The notes below the pieces were generated by a model that worked only from the letters and a program-made list of their open reading frames with translations, was not told where the DNA came from and searched no databases. Positions 39,301-46,012 of a stretch of 64,000 nucleotides of DNA are shown here, piece after piece. A program made the translations under genes and the position numbers. How positions within the stretch are numbered: the first letter of the stretch is position 1; each line of letters starts with the position of its first letter. The DNA is taken from the NCBI GenBank assembly GCA_018398815.1, contig CM031615.1, forward strand, positions 58,276,985 to 58,340,984, read 5' to 3'. Source of the DNA: Conus ventricosus (Eukaryota; Mollusca; Gastropoda; Neogastropoda; Conidae).

Positions 39301-41311
39301 CGAGTTTGATCCCACATGCCGCTTCAAAGGACTGTACAATTGAATACGAAGCTTTTTCTCGAATATTTAGATTCTTATAATTTTTTGAGTTGACATTCCA
39401 AAGCACATCGTGGCCTTGGTACGATTCAATCAAATGTTTGGTCTCCGAATCGGACAGTCTGATCGCCTTGCTGGACGACGCCATTTTTCCGTTGTCATGG
39501 GTGTTCGCTCAATGCTGAGCGTTGATTGGTTGGAGGATACTAGCTGTCCGTTTCGAATAGATCACGGTGTATCTCGAACGGTCGGGTCGAACTGGATGCC
39601 GAAGTCCGTTTGAGACGTACGTTTACTATGACAGACGCTCCGTTTGGGATCGGGTTCGACCGGTACGTCCGAAGCGTACGGGCGGGGAGGCTCGTGTGTC
39701 AGCACATTTTACTCTGTGGCACTGGCTGACTTTTTGCTAGATCAAGAATGTTCCAAAACGCCTCATCCTTTCTCCCCTCGAAATAAAATGGAATCTTTCC
39801 CGCGTCTGCGATGGTGCCATCTTCCAATCGGAATACGTTATGACTTCCGGGGCTCCCACGCACACACGATCATCCCGGACTCGTGTGGCACAGAAAACGA
39901 TTCAGAGCTGTTTTGACGGGAGTGAGTACAGTTTACTTTGTTACGCATTTTTTTCAGCGCTGACGCAATATTTGCGGAGGCGTGCGTTTCTTGACGCAAA
40001 AACTAAAAAGTCAGTGGAACCCCTGATCTTATTCAGAGCCTTTACAGCTGCAAAAAAAAAAAAAAAAAAAATGTGTGCTTGTCATACTGAATTTTCATCA
40101 TGGTGAGCTAGTCCATTTGCATCATTGTTCGTCACTTACTAAATTGTAATACATGTAAAATTTGTAGGAATTCCCAGCACTGGGTTAGAAGTGGTGGAAG
40201 AGACCTTAAACATTCAGTTCATTACTCAGAATTGCAGAGCTTGGTTACCTGCCCTGATTTGAGGTATGATGATCCATCCCACTCGTTCTTCACGTAACTG
40301 TTCACAATATGCATCTGTTACAAAACTTTTTTTGTTTCTCAAGAACAGACATACAGAAAATGTCACAACAGTCAAAATATTAACAGTGACTTTGAGGACA
40401 GGAAAAAGAAAACATGTTCTTTCAAACCAGATTGTCCAAATATCTCTTCTGTGCATAAATAAGACTCCCGTTGCATAAAGGCATGCTTGAGCATGTGCTC
40501 ACACACAAACACACACACTGGCTATCCATGGAAGAGTACTCTAAGGCATTGTATTTACATTCAGCGACATTCATGTGGTTTTGTCTTCAAAAGTTTTGCA
40601 TGTAATTAAACGTAGACGTTTTACTTAGTTTCAGGATGTTGCTCAGCATTTCTGTGCAATAACTTATAGTTTGACTGTTATTGTCTGTCACTGAACTCGG
40701 GCCAGGATGTATGAATTCAAAGGGTAGATGTGTATGCTTGGAAAGTATATGCAGTTCACCTGAATAAACGGACACTGTCCGGTGTGAAAAAGACATGACA
40801 GATAGAAATACTTGATAATGGAACTGTCTGCCCCATCCCATCACAAGAATGCAATAATCTCGTAAAGGATTTTACATTCATCAGTAGCAGTTAAGGAGTT
40901 AACATTTTTAGTTTTTGCATGTAACATTCAGCTTGCATTTGAAAAAAAAAAAAATGGAGTGTGTGTGGGAAAAGTGAAAAATGAGCCAGGAAAAAAAAAA
41001 ATTGCATGGAAAAGTGAAAGATGAGGCAGGGAGAAAAAAAAAAACCATGGAAAGGTGAAAGAGGAGGCAGGGGAAAAAAGCACATGGAAAAGTGAAAGAG
41101 GAGGCAGGACAAATAATCCATGTGGTTCCAGAAAGGTGCGGCCCATTGAAAGTGGCTATAAAGGGAGCACAACCTGTGTTCCTTCGTTTTGAGGGATGCA
41201 TTCTCCTATCAGTGACTTTAACACTTGGCAGTTAAACATATTTACTGAATTCTTTTCTGTGTTTTCAGGGACACACACAGACCTGTGGACAACAAGGGCC
41301 AGGGGAGATGA
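6584..41311 (+). CDS. INTS13: Integrator complex subunit 13 (Asunder), 3' two-thirds, 13 exons
   Basis: INTS13 is a metazoan Integrator subunit. With INTS10 and INTS14 it forms the arm that binds nucleic acid and contacts the INTS4-INTS9-INTS11 cleavage module, which processes snRNA and other nascent transcripts in the nucleus. Thirteen exons give about 515 codons colinear with vertebrate INTS13 from roughly residue 200 to the end. Key matches are [67 protein letters not shown] and the C-terminal LLSMWTSRL...KRHGEFAGR. All introns end AG; twelve donors including the last coding exon's upstream one are GT or, once, GC. The VWA-like N-terminus lies outside the window. One exon is frameshifted. 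No poly(A) site could be assigned. It converges on the dystroglycan-like gene. Confidence 0.93.
7750..8470 (+). repeat. Degenerate ~120-bp tandem repeat, three copies
   Basis: Three related blocks start near 7,992, 8,116 and 8,360, each with an AAACxxAGAAAAGGTAACTTG-like start, an ACACAGGCTA middle and a T-run followed by a CATGGTCTGTTTTGTCC-like end. A second motif (AATGCCAAAACA) occurs near 7,780 and 8,248. Divergence is high, so the duplication is old. Confidence 0.65.
7877..7954 (+). mobile_element. Short 3'-anchored retroposon, copy 1
   Basis: Contains the conserved core CAGCCCTGATGTGGCCCTTT followed by a CGGTCGGCTGGGCTATAAGC segment and the TTATCTTAT tail. It is flanked by imperfect repeats beginning CAAATAAAA at 7,858 and 7,955, which look like a degraded target duplication. 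Confidence 0.75.
8550..8604 (+). mobile_element. Short 3'-anchored retroposon, copy 2 (55 bp)
   Basis: Begins exactly at CAGCCCTGATG and ends CATTATCTTACC. Perfect 14-bp direct repeats TAACTTCCTTGAGG flank it at 8,536-8,549 and 8,605-8,618, showing that this 55-bp unit inserted as such. Confidence 0.9.
9695..9724. repeat. (GGT)n microsatellite
   Basis: A trinucleotide GGT run immediately before a short retroposon insertion. Confidence 0.9.
9741..9794 (-). mobile_element. Short 3'-anchored retroposon, copy 3 (54 bp)
   Basis: A reverse-oriented copy running from CAGCCC (9,794) to the ATTATCTTAT tail (9,741). It is flanked by perfect 14-bp repeats GGATGGTTAACAAG at 9,727-9,740 and 9,795-9,808. 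Confidence 0.9.
10428..10531 (+). repeat. 52-bp tandem duplication
   Basis: Two near-identical copies, each starting GCTGCCCTGTCTTTTGTG (10,431 and 10,483) and ending CATTACAGCATCGTTCT. Each copy holds a pyrimidine tract followed by ACAG, which resembles a splice acceptor, but no exon follows. Confidence 0.85.
11165..11390 (+). mobile_element. Longer, divergent copy of the 3'-anchored retroposon
   Basis: Shares the upstream body AACATTTTTCATCTGATTTA with the copies at 18,247 and 33,091, then a T-rich spacer, then a diverged core (CTGCCCTTAAATGGCCC) and a TTACATTACATTA tail. No clear target duplication was seen. Confidence 0.75.
11654..11783 (+). CDS. INTS13: INTS13 exon b, carries a net +1 frameshift
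   Basis: Acceptor GGGCAG, donor AAG|GTAGGG. The first part, read in phase 0 from the previous exon, gives [15 protein letters not shown]; the later part gives [19 protein letters not shown], matching vertebrate INTS13, but in the +1 frame. The length of 130 nt is one more than a multiple of three although both neighbours require phase 0. The shift lies at GGGGAACACACC (about 11,696-11,707). Read straight through, the frame departs from INTS13 and would not rejoin downstream exons. This could be an assembly error, an allele or a real lesion. Confidence 0.85.
11784..15824 (+). other. INTS13 intron dominated by a 24-bp minisatellite
   Basis: The array begins about 100 bases after the donor. After it (14,645-15,824) the sequence is AT-rich, with repeated TTTATTCTAC-like and TTGTTTATT words near 15,400-15,800 and no recognised gene. 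Confidence 0.8.
11883..14644 (+). repeat. 24-bp minisatellite, ~2.75 kb
   Basis: Consensus unit GATGATAATCACAGAGATGC plus AGGG, about 110 copies, with frequent variants (GACGATAATCTCAGAG, short GATGATCAGAG). Units near 12,850-13,650 are the most uniform and the edges are more degenerate. ORFs crossing it encode repeated IIIPASL or DNQRCRD and are artefacts. Confidence 0.95.
15825..15915 (+). CDS. INTS13: INTS13 exon c
   Basis: Acceptor TTCCCAG, donor CAAG|GTAATC. Encodes [18 protein letters not shown]..., the most recognisable match to vertebrate INTS13 ([17 protein letters not shown]). It enters in phase 0 and leaves in phase 1. Confidence 0.92.
15916..16655 (+). other. INTS13 intron with (CA)n
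   Basis: Contains a (CA)n run at 15,984-16,044 and AT-rich sequence. Two adjacent copies of GGGGAATAACTATGTGAA occur near 16,352-16,387. No exon was recognised. Confidence 0.8.
16656..16751 (+). CDS. INTS13: INTS13 exon d
   Basis: Acceptor ATTCCAG, donor TTG|GTGAGT. Encodes a variable linker and then [16 protein letters not shown], matching [14 protein letters not shown] of vertebrate INTS13. Phases 1 in and 1 out agree with both neighbours. Confidence 0.92.
17690..18090. repeat. Degenerate (CAGTA)n-type array
   Basis: A ~400-bp stretch built from ACAGT, GCAGT, ATACA and AATGC words of about five bases. It leaves long stop-free frames on both strands (VQYST, LYCTALH), which are artefacts. 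Confidence 0.85.
18247..18508 (+). mobile_element. Longest copy of the 3'-anchored retroposon (262 bp)
   Basis: Perfect 14-bp duplications TTCAAGAATAGGTG at 18,233-18,246 and 18,509-18,522 delimit the insertion. It begins TCCCGCCTGACGTG, contains AACATTTTTCATCTGATTTA, a T-rich spacer, GTGGTGACAGCCC and the conserved core, and ends CATTATCTTATC. No tRNA-type A or B box is evident, so it may be the 3' end of a LINE or a SINE with an unknown head. Confidence 0.88.
19490..19720 (+). mobile_element. Probable diverged SINE relic
   Basis: Shares GGTTCA..., CTTGAGACGGTCA and a GACTCCxxxxCCAGTCC-like stretch with the tRNA-headed SINE at 28,585. Similarity is patchy, so the limits are approximate. Confidence 0.45.
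20178..20267 (+). CDS. INTS13: INTS13 exon e
   Basis: Acceptor TTCTCAG, donor TCTG|GTGAGT. Encodes [20 protein letters not shown] then [10 protein letters not shown], nearly identical to vertebrate INTS13 ([20 protein letters not shown]). Phases 1 and 1. Confidence 0.95.
20815..21036 (+). repeat. ~220-bp direct repeat, copy 1
   Basis: Runs from TATTCAATTATAAACAAAGC to GGAGGAAACTCACTAAC and is almost identical to 21,448-21,667, with only a few single-base differences. This implies a recent duplication of about 633 bp in which the second copy stops early. Confidence 0.9.
21448..21667 (+). repeat. ~220-bp direct repeat, copy 2
   Basis: The second copy of the segment at 20,815-21,036. Between the copies lies 411 bp that holds a 59-codon open stretch (~21,113-21,304) rich in Lys ([23 protein letters not shown]). 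I do not recognise it. Confidence 0.9.
22156..22334 (+). CDS. INTS13: INTS13 exon f, its donor is the first of an array
   Basis: Acceptor TGTGCAG, donor ATCACT|GTGAGT. Encodes [20 protein letters not shown], then [12 protein letters not shown] and [20 protein letters not shown], the most conserved INTS13 block. Phases 1 in and 0 out. The last 21 exon bases (GTCACCGACTACAGAATCACT) and the donor are tandemly repeated downstream. Only this first donor keeps the frame, since reading past it gives V-S-N-P-A-L and then TAA. Confidence 0.95.
22314..23170 (+). repeat. 42-bp minisatellite made of exon end plus 5' splice site
   Basis: GTGAGT occurs at 22,335 (true donor), then 22,377, 22,419, 22,461, 22,503, 22,545, 22,586, 22,628, 22,670, 22,712, 22,754 and 22,796, nearly all 42 bp apart, then more irregularly at 22,857, 22,980 and 23,044. 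Mutated versions lie near 22,907, 23,104 and 23,164 (ATGAGT, ATGAGT, GCGAGT). Each tight unit holds GACTACAGAATCACA, the donor and CCTGCTTTATAA. The tail units are longer (~60 bp) and contain ACCCTCT and GTGAGGGA inserts. Confidence 0.95.
23171..24094 (+). other. INTS13 intron, second half, with CA-rich block
   Basis: Unassigned sequence, then a purine-pyrimidine CA/CG-rich block at 23,580-23,985 (alternating CACACG, GCACGC). ORFs there encode His/Thr repeats and are artefacts. Confidence 0.8.
24095..24188 (+). CDS. INTS13: INTS13 exon g
   Basis: Acceptor GTCACAG, donor AAAG|GTCAGC. Encodes [20 protein letters not shown] then [11 protein letters not shown], matching DFGEFMRENRLTPF of vertebrate INTS13. 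Phases 0 and 1. Confidence 0.92.
24189..25977 (+). other. INTS13 intron with CT-rich tracts and one short retroposon
   Basis: Contains (CT)n at 24,429-24,484, the retroposon at 24,507-24,583, a TGTCTGTCTCTC-rich stretch at 24,840-25,056 and a C/T-rich stretch at 25,530-25,650. No exon was recognised. Confidence 0.8.
24507..24583 (+). mobile_element. Short 3'-anchored retroposon, copy with (CTTAT)n tail
   Basis: Begins TAACGTGGTGACAGCCC, contains the full core, and ends in four ATCTT units. Perfect 14-bp duplications TACACACGCAGAAT flank it at 24,493-24,506 and 24,584-24,597. Confidence 0.9.
25978..26054 (+). CDS. INTS13: INTS13 exon h
   Basis: Acceptor TCCCCAG, donor CAGATG|GTGAGT. Encodes [20 protein letters not shown] then VGNLQM, matching QLEKHTRYWPMIISQTTIFNMQ. 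Phases 1 and 0. Confidence 0.92.
26055..28210 (+). other. INTS13 intron, mostly unassigned
   Basis: Holds (GT)n at 27,315-27,356 and, at 28,075-28,150 on the - strand, a tRNA-like piece with a B-box-like GGGTTTGATTC. No exon was recognised. Confidence 0.7.
28211..28368 (+). CDS. INTS13: INTS13 exon i
   Basis: Acceptor TTTCAG, donor AAGAG|GTGAGG. Encodes [20 protein letters not shown] and ends [13 protein letters not shown]. This matches LTEEDVLNCQKTIYNLVDME and ISTVGTRGKGPKR of vertebrate INTS13. Phases 0 and 2. Confidence 0.95.
28369..29728 (+). other. INTS13 intron with a tRNA-headed SINE
   Basis: Contains the SINE at 28,585-28,870; the rest is AT-rich and unassigned. T-rich sequence precedes the CTCCAG acceptor. 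Confidence 0.75.
28585..28870 (+). mobile_element. tRNA-derived SINE
   Basis: The head GCCTGGTGGATAGGGCATCA ... GGTCTGGGGTTCAATTCCC looks like a tRNA, with an A-box-like TGGTGGATAGG and a good B box (GGTTCAATTCC). A ~230-bp unrelated body follows. It is not a real tRNA gene, because the acceptor stem does not close and the body extends far beyond. Parts recur near 19,490. Confidence 0.7.
29729..29959 (+). CDS. INTS13: INTS13 exon j
   Basis: Acceptor TTCTCCAG, donor GACAG|GTGAAG. Encodes [20 protein letters not shown] and [14 protein letters not shown], then an acidic low-conservation linker ending EQGWKELDR. It matches EQYRIMWNELETLVRAH and QRVLECLMACRSKPPEE. Phases 2 and 2. Confidence 0.95.
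29985..30610 (+). repeat. ~45-bp minisatellite
   Basis: About 13 units of GTGATCATGGTGAGACACAT followed by GTTACACTTGGTTACAATTT and a short AACAAGCG spacer. Alternating unit types differ in the spacer. Most units contain a TGGTGAGA word that resembles a 5' splice site. Confidence 0.9.
31360..34770 (+). repeat. ~65-bp minisatellite with TA-rich inserts
   Basis: Units contain GGTGATGTGGGAGTTTGTGG, GACTGGTGATTGTGGTGAGA and a variable GCTATATATATGTATCACAC segment. Copies at 33,860-34,740 are the most uniform; those at 32,600-33,090 lack the TA insert and are ~52 bp. A retroposon interrupts it at 33,091-33,312. Long stop-free frames ([31 protein letters not shown]) come from the repeat. Confidence 0.95.
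33091..33312 (+). mobile_element. 3'-anchored retroposon inserted in the 65-bp array
   Basis: Starts TGATATTTTTCATCTGATCTG, carries the conserved core with one change (GATATGG) and ends in a long (CTTAC)n tail. Array units resume on both sides, so it inserted after the array formed. No ~14-bp duplication is visible. Confidence 0.88.
36675..36787 (+). CDS. INTS13: INTS13 exon k, ends at a GC donor
   Basis: Acceptor GTACGCAG. Encodes [20 protein letters not shown], then [18 protein letters not shown], a basic proline-rich segment upstream of the C-terminal motif, comparable to the vertebrate PEPPNKKP region. The frame requires the exon to end in phase 1, and the only fitting junction is GGAG|GCAAGA, a consensus GC donor. 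GT donors nearby lie in a GT repeat and break the phase. Confidence 0.85.
36788..37426 (+). other. INTS13 GC-AG intron
   Basis: Starts GCAAGA and ends GTGCAG. It contains a GT-rich stretch (36,800-36,840) just after the donor. No exon was recognised. Confidence 0.8.
37427..37583 (+). CDS. INTS13: INTS13 exon l, cleavage-module-binding motif
   Basis: Acceptor GTGCAG, donor AATGG|GTGAGT. Encodes [40 protein letters not shown] and [13 protein letters not shown]. It matches LLSLWSNRINTANSRKHQEF AGR of vertebrates, the C-terminal peptide reported to bind the INTS4-9-11 cleavage module. Phases 1 and 2. Confidence 0.95.
38978..40025. mobile_element. DNA transposon, hAT-like, with MADF-like ORF
   Basis: Ends are inverted repeats CAGGGGTTCCA / TGGAACCCCTG, flanked by 5-bp duplications ATCTT at 38,973-38,977 and 40,026-40,030. 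Sub-terminal TGCGT/ACGCA words occur at both ends (TTTTTGCGTC..., ACGCATTTTTT). The interior has two ~30-bp copies of ACGAAACGTTTGAACCTGTG about 59 bp apart. No transposase was seen. A 5-bp duplication with CAGGGG ends fits the hAT5-type group better than classical 8-bp hAT, but the superfamily is inferred. Confidence 0.8.
39290..39484 (-). CDS. Short ORF resembling a MADF / Myb-SANT-like domain
   Basis: 64 residues: a short basic lead, then [20 protein letters not shown] and [20 protein letters not shown]. The spacing of LIE, LW and S-x-x-Y-K fits the start of a MADF DNA-binding domain (usually ~85 residues), so the domain is truncated at its C-terminus. It lies inside the DNA transposon at 38,978-40,025 and could be the remnant of a transposon accessory protein or of a captured host exon. 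I have no evidence that it is expressed. Confidence 0.5.
   Translation of the reverse strand: MASSSKAIRLSDSETKHLIESYQGHDVLWNVNSKNYKNLNIREKASYSIVQSFEAACGIKLERF
41269..41311 (+). CDS. INTS13: INTS13 exon m, last coding exon
   Basis: Acceptor TTTTCAG. With the preceding phase 2 it encodes [14 protein letters not shown] and TGA (41,309-41,311). Vertebrate INTS13 ends in a similarly short polar tail after EENG (METTENGKASRQ), so length and position fit although the residues are not conserved. Confidence 0.85.
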
Positions 41312-41394
41312 GTGCTGCGGACAACACAGGTCAGGGGAGATAAATGCTGCCAGCCCACCATAGTTTCTACCATGGGAAAAAGAACGTGCATGTT

Positions 41395-41575
41395 GGTGAC
41401 AACAGTTGTTCAGCAGATTGTGCACAGCGACACCTGTGTTCAGCAGATTGTGCACAGCAACAACAGATTGTGCAGTGACACGTGTTCAGCAGATTGTGCA
41501 CAGCAACAACAGATTGTGCAGTGACACGTGTTCAGTAGATTGTGTGCAGCGACTCCCATGTTCAACAGATTGTTC
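41395..41575 (+). repeat. Short CAGATTGTGCA minisatellite
   Basis: About seven irregular copies of TTCAGCAGATTGTGCACAGC, with CAACAACAGATTGTGCAGTG variants. Confidence 0.85.
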
Positions 41576-41783
41576 ACAGTGACACATGCAGACAGCACTG
41601 GTCCAGTTTGTGTTCAGACAAAACAAGAAACTAAAGGAATGCCTCAGTGGATGTGTGAAAACAAGACAACGCTCATGTTGATGGATGGATTTGTTTCTAT
41701 CAAGTGTGAAAATGGCAATTTCAGGGTTGCTGAAGATGTTGCCAATAGAACGTGTGTAATAACTTAGCAGTAATCCTGATATA

Positions 41784-41815
<32 letters not shown>

Positions 41816-43477
41816 GGGTATCGACTGACATTTTGAAATTAAGAGAAGGCGAAGATGGTGGGGTAGGGATGGTAGTGGTGGGGGGGACTGGGAGGTGATT
41901 TAAACCCTCTACTAACACAATCTGGGAACTTGTCATGTAAATTCAAAAAGGATTTATAGTAAATTGGCCAGACAACAGGGACATTCAAAACATGATGCGG
42001 TTCAAGTTTTTAGGTCTTCTTCAAGCAAGATGAACAACATTCAGGACAGTGGAAATGAAGAGCAAGCAATCAGTTACCTTCTTGAATTTGGCACAAGATG
42101 GGCATTAAAAAAATACAAGGCCATTGGGAAGGAGACGGTGCAAGTTAAAATAATGATAATAATGATAGCAATAATAATGATGAAAATATGATAGAGAATT
42201 ATTAATGCTGAACAATTAAGTAGTGGGGGAAAGCAAGTGCAGGCTAACAATTTTTCCGTCATTATAGTAATGACTTGGCAAAGATTTGAACTTTAAAAAA
42301 AAAAAAAAATTTAAAGGGGGGGAGGGGGGGTGCTGAAGAATATGGAAACATGAAATTAAGAAAATATATTATAAATATGAAAACCCTTCACTATCTGCAT
42401 GAGGAACCATCGTCATAGAGAATCATTACCACTTTTGGTGATAATATGACAGTAGTTGTAATATTAAAAGTGGCTATACACACAGAAGGGGGGGGGGGGG
42501 GAAGAGAAGGGTTAAAGGCTTGTCAAACAACAGTGCAGTGTCAACAATACTGTGGCGATGACGATGGTTATGATAATGGTAATACTAAGATGAGGGAGGG
42601 GAGAAGGGGAAGGACGGGAAGAACAAAGAAGAGAAGCAGGATATAGATTATGGGAAAGATGGAATCTAATAAGTATATTGATAGCTAGAGTGATACAGCG
42701 ATGGGATATAGGAGGCTGGAAAGATGGTGCGTTGGAATGTCAGAAATAATGGTAAAGTATACTGATAATACTAGTAAATATGATAGTTGTAACACTTCTG
42801 AAGTTGTAACGACAGTTGTAATGATGATAATGGTAAAAATATCAAATCATGATAATGTTGATGTTAATATTGTTTAAGGTAATAAGAGATTAATAAATAC
42901 TAATCGCTATGATGACAAAAGACAACAATAATAAACAAGCAATAATAATAGTGGAAAGGATAGAGATGGTCAATGAGAAAACATGAACAGTACTACCGGA
43001 GCAGGGAGAGAGGGTGGTGATGATACAGCAATGTCAATAATGGTAACGGTAGGTCAAAAGGAAGTGAAAGCTAACAGCATTATTAGTGCAGGGAAGAAGG
43101 GGAAGGGTAAAAAAAAAAAAGGGGGGGGGGGGGGGGGAGACCACATACCTACACACATACAGAGACACTCGCACAAGAATTACCACTATTGCTACCGCAA
43201 CCAATGCTAGTGATGGGATGAGTAACAATAGGACATTGTAATTTCAAGCATAGTGTTTGTGATAAAATAATAACCATGGCATTAGTAATGATAATGATAG
43301 TAAATGATAATGATAGTAAAAACCTTCAGTAATATCAGTAATAATAACAGTTGGAAAGGAATAGAAAAAATCAATGAATAAAAGCAAACTGTGCTATTGG
43401 ATGATAACGATAGTAGTGGAAATATTAGTATATGGCTGGAAAGGAATGGTAATGATCGATGAGTTTTCAGAAGAAGG

Positions 43478-43507
43478 GAAGGGAGGGGGGGGGGGGGGGG
43501 GGGGGGG
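43478..43507. repeat. Poly(G) run
   Basis: A G homopolymer of about 25-30 bases. Similar but shorter runs occur at 42,488-42,501 and 43,122-43,137. Their lengths may not be reliable in an assembly. Confidence 0.85.
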
Positions 43508-43569
43508 TTACATACTTACACATATGCAGAGGGAAGGGAAACTCGCATAGAGAAGTAGTATATGAAACT

Positions 43570-43775
43570 GAATTAAGAAAAGGGGGTGGATAGCTCGGAG
43601 TAAAGAATAGATTGGTGTAACAACTGGAGAGTGTAAGGAAGAAAAGGGTGGATAGCTCCGAGTAAAGAATAGATTGGTGTAACAACTGGAGAGTGTAGGG
43701 AAGAAAAGGGTGGATAGCTCCGAGTAAAGAATAGATTGGTGTAACAACTGGAGAGTGTAGGGAAGAAAAGGGAGC
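43570..43775 (+). repeat. ~60-bp tandem repeat, three copies
   Basis: Units contain GGTGGATAGCTCCGAGTAAA, GAATAGATTGGTGTAACAAC and TGGAGAGTGTAGGGAAGAAA. Antisense ORFs of the form TLQLLHQSILYSELS are produced by the repeat. Confidence 0.9.
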
Positions 43776-44415
43776 ACCTAGAGGAAATAGTAATGAAATT
43801 GAAAGAAAACCAGATGACGAAAAGGGAGTGGATAGATTGTTGTAGGAAGGAAGATAGCTGTAACTAATATGAGGTAAATAGTGGGAGGTACCACAGTGCA
43901 TGATATAGCAAATGGAGAGATTGTAGGAAGGGGAGAAAGGAAGTAACTTATGTGTAAGTGGAAGGTATGGTAGAGTGTGTGTAGGATATTGCTGCGGACT
44001 GCTGTTGCTGTGGTGGATATGCTAACGTGGAATGTTGATGCCATGAGGGTGGAGAGTTTGAGTCTGGCAGTAAGATAAGACTCCTGCTTAAGTGCTCCAA
44101 GTTGTCACTATGTGATTGTCAAAGTGCCAGGACTTGGACATGGTTGATGTGATGTTCGGGGTGGTTGAAATGTAGAGAGACTGGTTTGAGCTGATGTTAG
44201 GCAGGTGTTCAGAGATGTGTGTCAAGTGTGGGATGTCTTGACCACCTAGATCTGGCAGTGGATGGTGCACACATGTTGCCGCTCTGACAGGAGAATGTGC
44301 ATTTAATTATGAATAAGTCTTTGGGGGCCATGTGTCTGGTTTGGTGAGAGGGCAGATTTTGCAACTGGGTTTTGAGCAGGGAAAGAACCCGACGGCTTAG
44401 GTGTGGAGATTTTGT

Positions 44416-44865
44416 TCAGTTTGGAGTGCACAAGTAGGTCTTTGAGGTTTTTGTTGGATTGAAAATGATCATCGGTTTGGTCTCAAAGGCAGGTTTGTGA
44501 TTTTCTACTATGTGCCAGTTAAACTTCAGGGTCCTGCAGATGGGGAGAGTGTGTGGATGGAAGAAAGCAGGCGGCGAGTCTGTCTGTTTTGGAGGCTGGG
44601 TTTCCAGAACAGATATTCTGCATATAGCTGTGGTGTGGCTCAGAGCATCATTAATGACTGCACTGGGGTATCCACAGTTGGTGAAAAACCTTAGACATTT
44701 TGGCTGTTCGTAAAGTGAAATCTTTGTTGGAGTAAAGTCTGCATAGGTGGAGGAATTCAGAAGGTGGAAAGCCGTCTTTAGTGGATGGGTGGTGGAAAGA
44801 TGTGTAGTCCAGGTATAAATGGGCATCGGTCTGTTTATAGAAAATTGAGGTTTTGAGCAGTCCAC
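44416..44865 (-). pseudogene. Penelope-like RT C-terminal part
   Basis: A 149-residue frame: MDCSKPQFSINRPMPIYTWT and HPLKTAFHLLNSSTYADF are a frame-shifted reading of the conserved LKTSIFYKP...SYLD...PPSTKDSI region, followed by CGYPSAVINDALSHTTAICR and FKPMI-type residues of the RT thumb. The catalytic YIDD motif (about 45,010-45,030) reads YTDDGL here, with Ile changed to Thr. The endonuclease follows at lower coordinates (44,030-44,300) in broken frames. Confidence 0.65.
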
Positions 44866-45183
44866 CTTTGAGGAAGATGGTGATGTTCAGGGAGTTGACG
44901 GACTGAAATAATGTAGGTCAATTTGATGGATGAATGGAAGGTCTAAGCATATTTGAGGAAATTACTGAGGTCTTGTTCTGGTATGGATGTGGTTTCCAGT
45001 CCATCATCAGTGTATTTTTTATAGAGCATTGGTGTTGGGCCTGTATAAGAGGTTCCTAGGCTGTGTTTTAGGTGTCTCATGAAGAGGCAGGCATAGTAGG
45101 ATGGTCCTGTTTGGTTCCCATAGCAACACCACTGATTTGTGAGAAGGTATGCTTGTTAAATTCAAAGCTGTTGAGGGCGAGGA

Positions 45184-45732
45184 CTAGTTACGCAAGTCTG
45201 ACCAGTTTAGCTGTGGGAAGGTGGTGTTGGTTAGGGGGCCATTTGTTAAGAAAGAATGTGAGGGCCTCGAGTTCATCAGTGAGAGGGACGGAAGTGTAAA
45301 GTGATCAAGTGTGAAGAGGAGGCTGGGTTGGAATGTTGGGTCAGTGTTGTATGAATTGATCATGTTGAGTGTGTGGATTGTGTCTGAGGTGTGTGGGGAG
45401 GTTTTGTGTAATGGGTTGGAAGAGCGAGTCCAAGTACTGTGAAATGTGTTCTGTTGGGAAGCTACAAGCAGAAACAGTGGGTCTGCCAGGTGTGTTGGTT
45501 TTGTGTATTTTAGCAAGTGGATAGTTTGGTGTCTGTCATTGTACGAGTTTGGCTGTCTTTCAAAGTTATGTTTGATTTCTTGCTTGACTGTAGTTGAGAT
45601 TAGTTTCTGGTGTTGAGGGAGGGGTGATGCTATGAGTGGTGTATGGAAATCTGTGTCCAACAGTTGTCTGTGTGCTTCGTTTGTATACAGCTGTTTGTCC
45701 CAGACCACCCTTGTCTGCTGGTTTGATGACAA
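45184..45732 (-). pseudogene. Penelope-like RT, N-terminal part
   Basis: A 182-residue frame with LLKYTKPTHLADPLFLLVAS, a HSTWTRSSNPLHKT segment and LLFTLDHFTLPSLS, where the family has a TLDVTSLYTNIP-type motif containing the first catalytic Asp. Frameshifts precede and follow it. No active product is expected. Confidence 0.75.
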
Positions 45733-45854
45733 TGTCTGTCGTTCTCAGTGATTTGAGGGCTTTTTGCTTTTCCCATGAGATTGGAATGGCAGACTGGTTT
45801 GGAGTTCATTTTGGCTATTTCTTTCTGCACTTTAGAATATATAGTGTTCAACTT

Positions 45855-46012
45855 AATTGGATTTGTTGAGGTGATTGGTGGAGCACTGGGGTTTGGAAAA
45901 GATGGGTAAAAATGTCCCAGCCCCCTGGTAGACGGGACTTGGGTACATTTTCAAGTGTACTCACCTTTTCCAAACCCCAATGCTCCGCCAGCCATCTCTC
46001 AACAAATCCAAT
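45855..46012. repeat. Inverted repeat at the Penelope head-to-head junction
   Basis: AATTGGATTTGTTGAG...GGGGTTTGGAAAAG (45,855-45,903) is matched in inverted orientation by CCTTTTCCAAACCCC...CTCAACAAATCCAAT (45,962-46,012). The centre of symmetry is near 45,930 and marks where the two copies meet. Confidence 0.85.

Larger units (their letters stand above)
37584..41268 (+). other. INTS13 last intron, carries a DNA transposon
   Basis: Contains TG/TATG repeats (38,226-38,246; 38,635-38,690), the inserted DNA transposon (38,978-40,025) and runs of A separated by GTGAAAGATGAGGCAGG-like ~50-bp units at 40,945-41,110. No exon was recognised. Confidence 0.8.
41312..44029 (+). other. INTS13 3' flank / intergenic, repeat-rich
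   Basis: The 3' UTR must start here, but several AATAAA-like words (about 42,893, 42,931, 43,377) prevent a choice. Contents include a short minisatellite (41,395-41,575), (GT)n at 41,787-41,814, an AAT/GAT-rich region (42,100-43,460) and G homopolymers. A 75-codon ORF at 41,964-42,191 has no recognisable family. Confidence 0.7.
44030..45930 (-). mobile_element. Penelope-like retroelement, copy A, decayed
   Basis: Read on the - strand: a 5' region starting near 45,930 (FxNPNxxAxxSNLMGKAKSP-type), RT segments in several frames and a remnant GIY-YIG endonuclease. Matches to the + strand copy at 47,570-49,440 are close throughout. Its 5' end faces the 5' end of that copy. Confidence 0.8.

Noticed and set aside
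41964..42191. A 75-codon ORF downstream of INTS13
   Set aside because: Its C-terminus is ATA/AAT simple sequence, and the rest has no recognisable domain or splice context.
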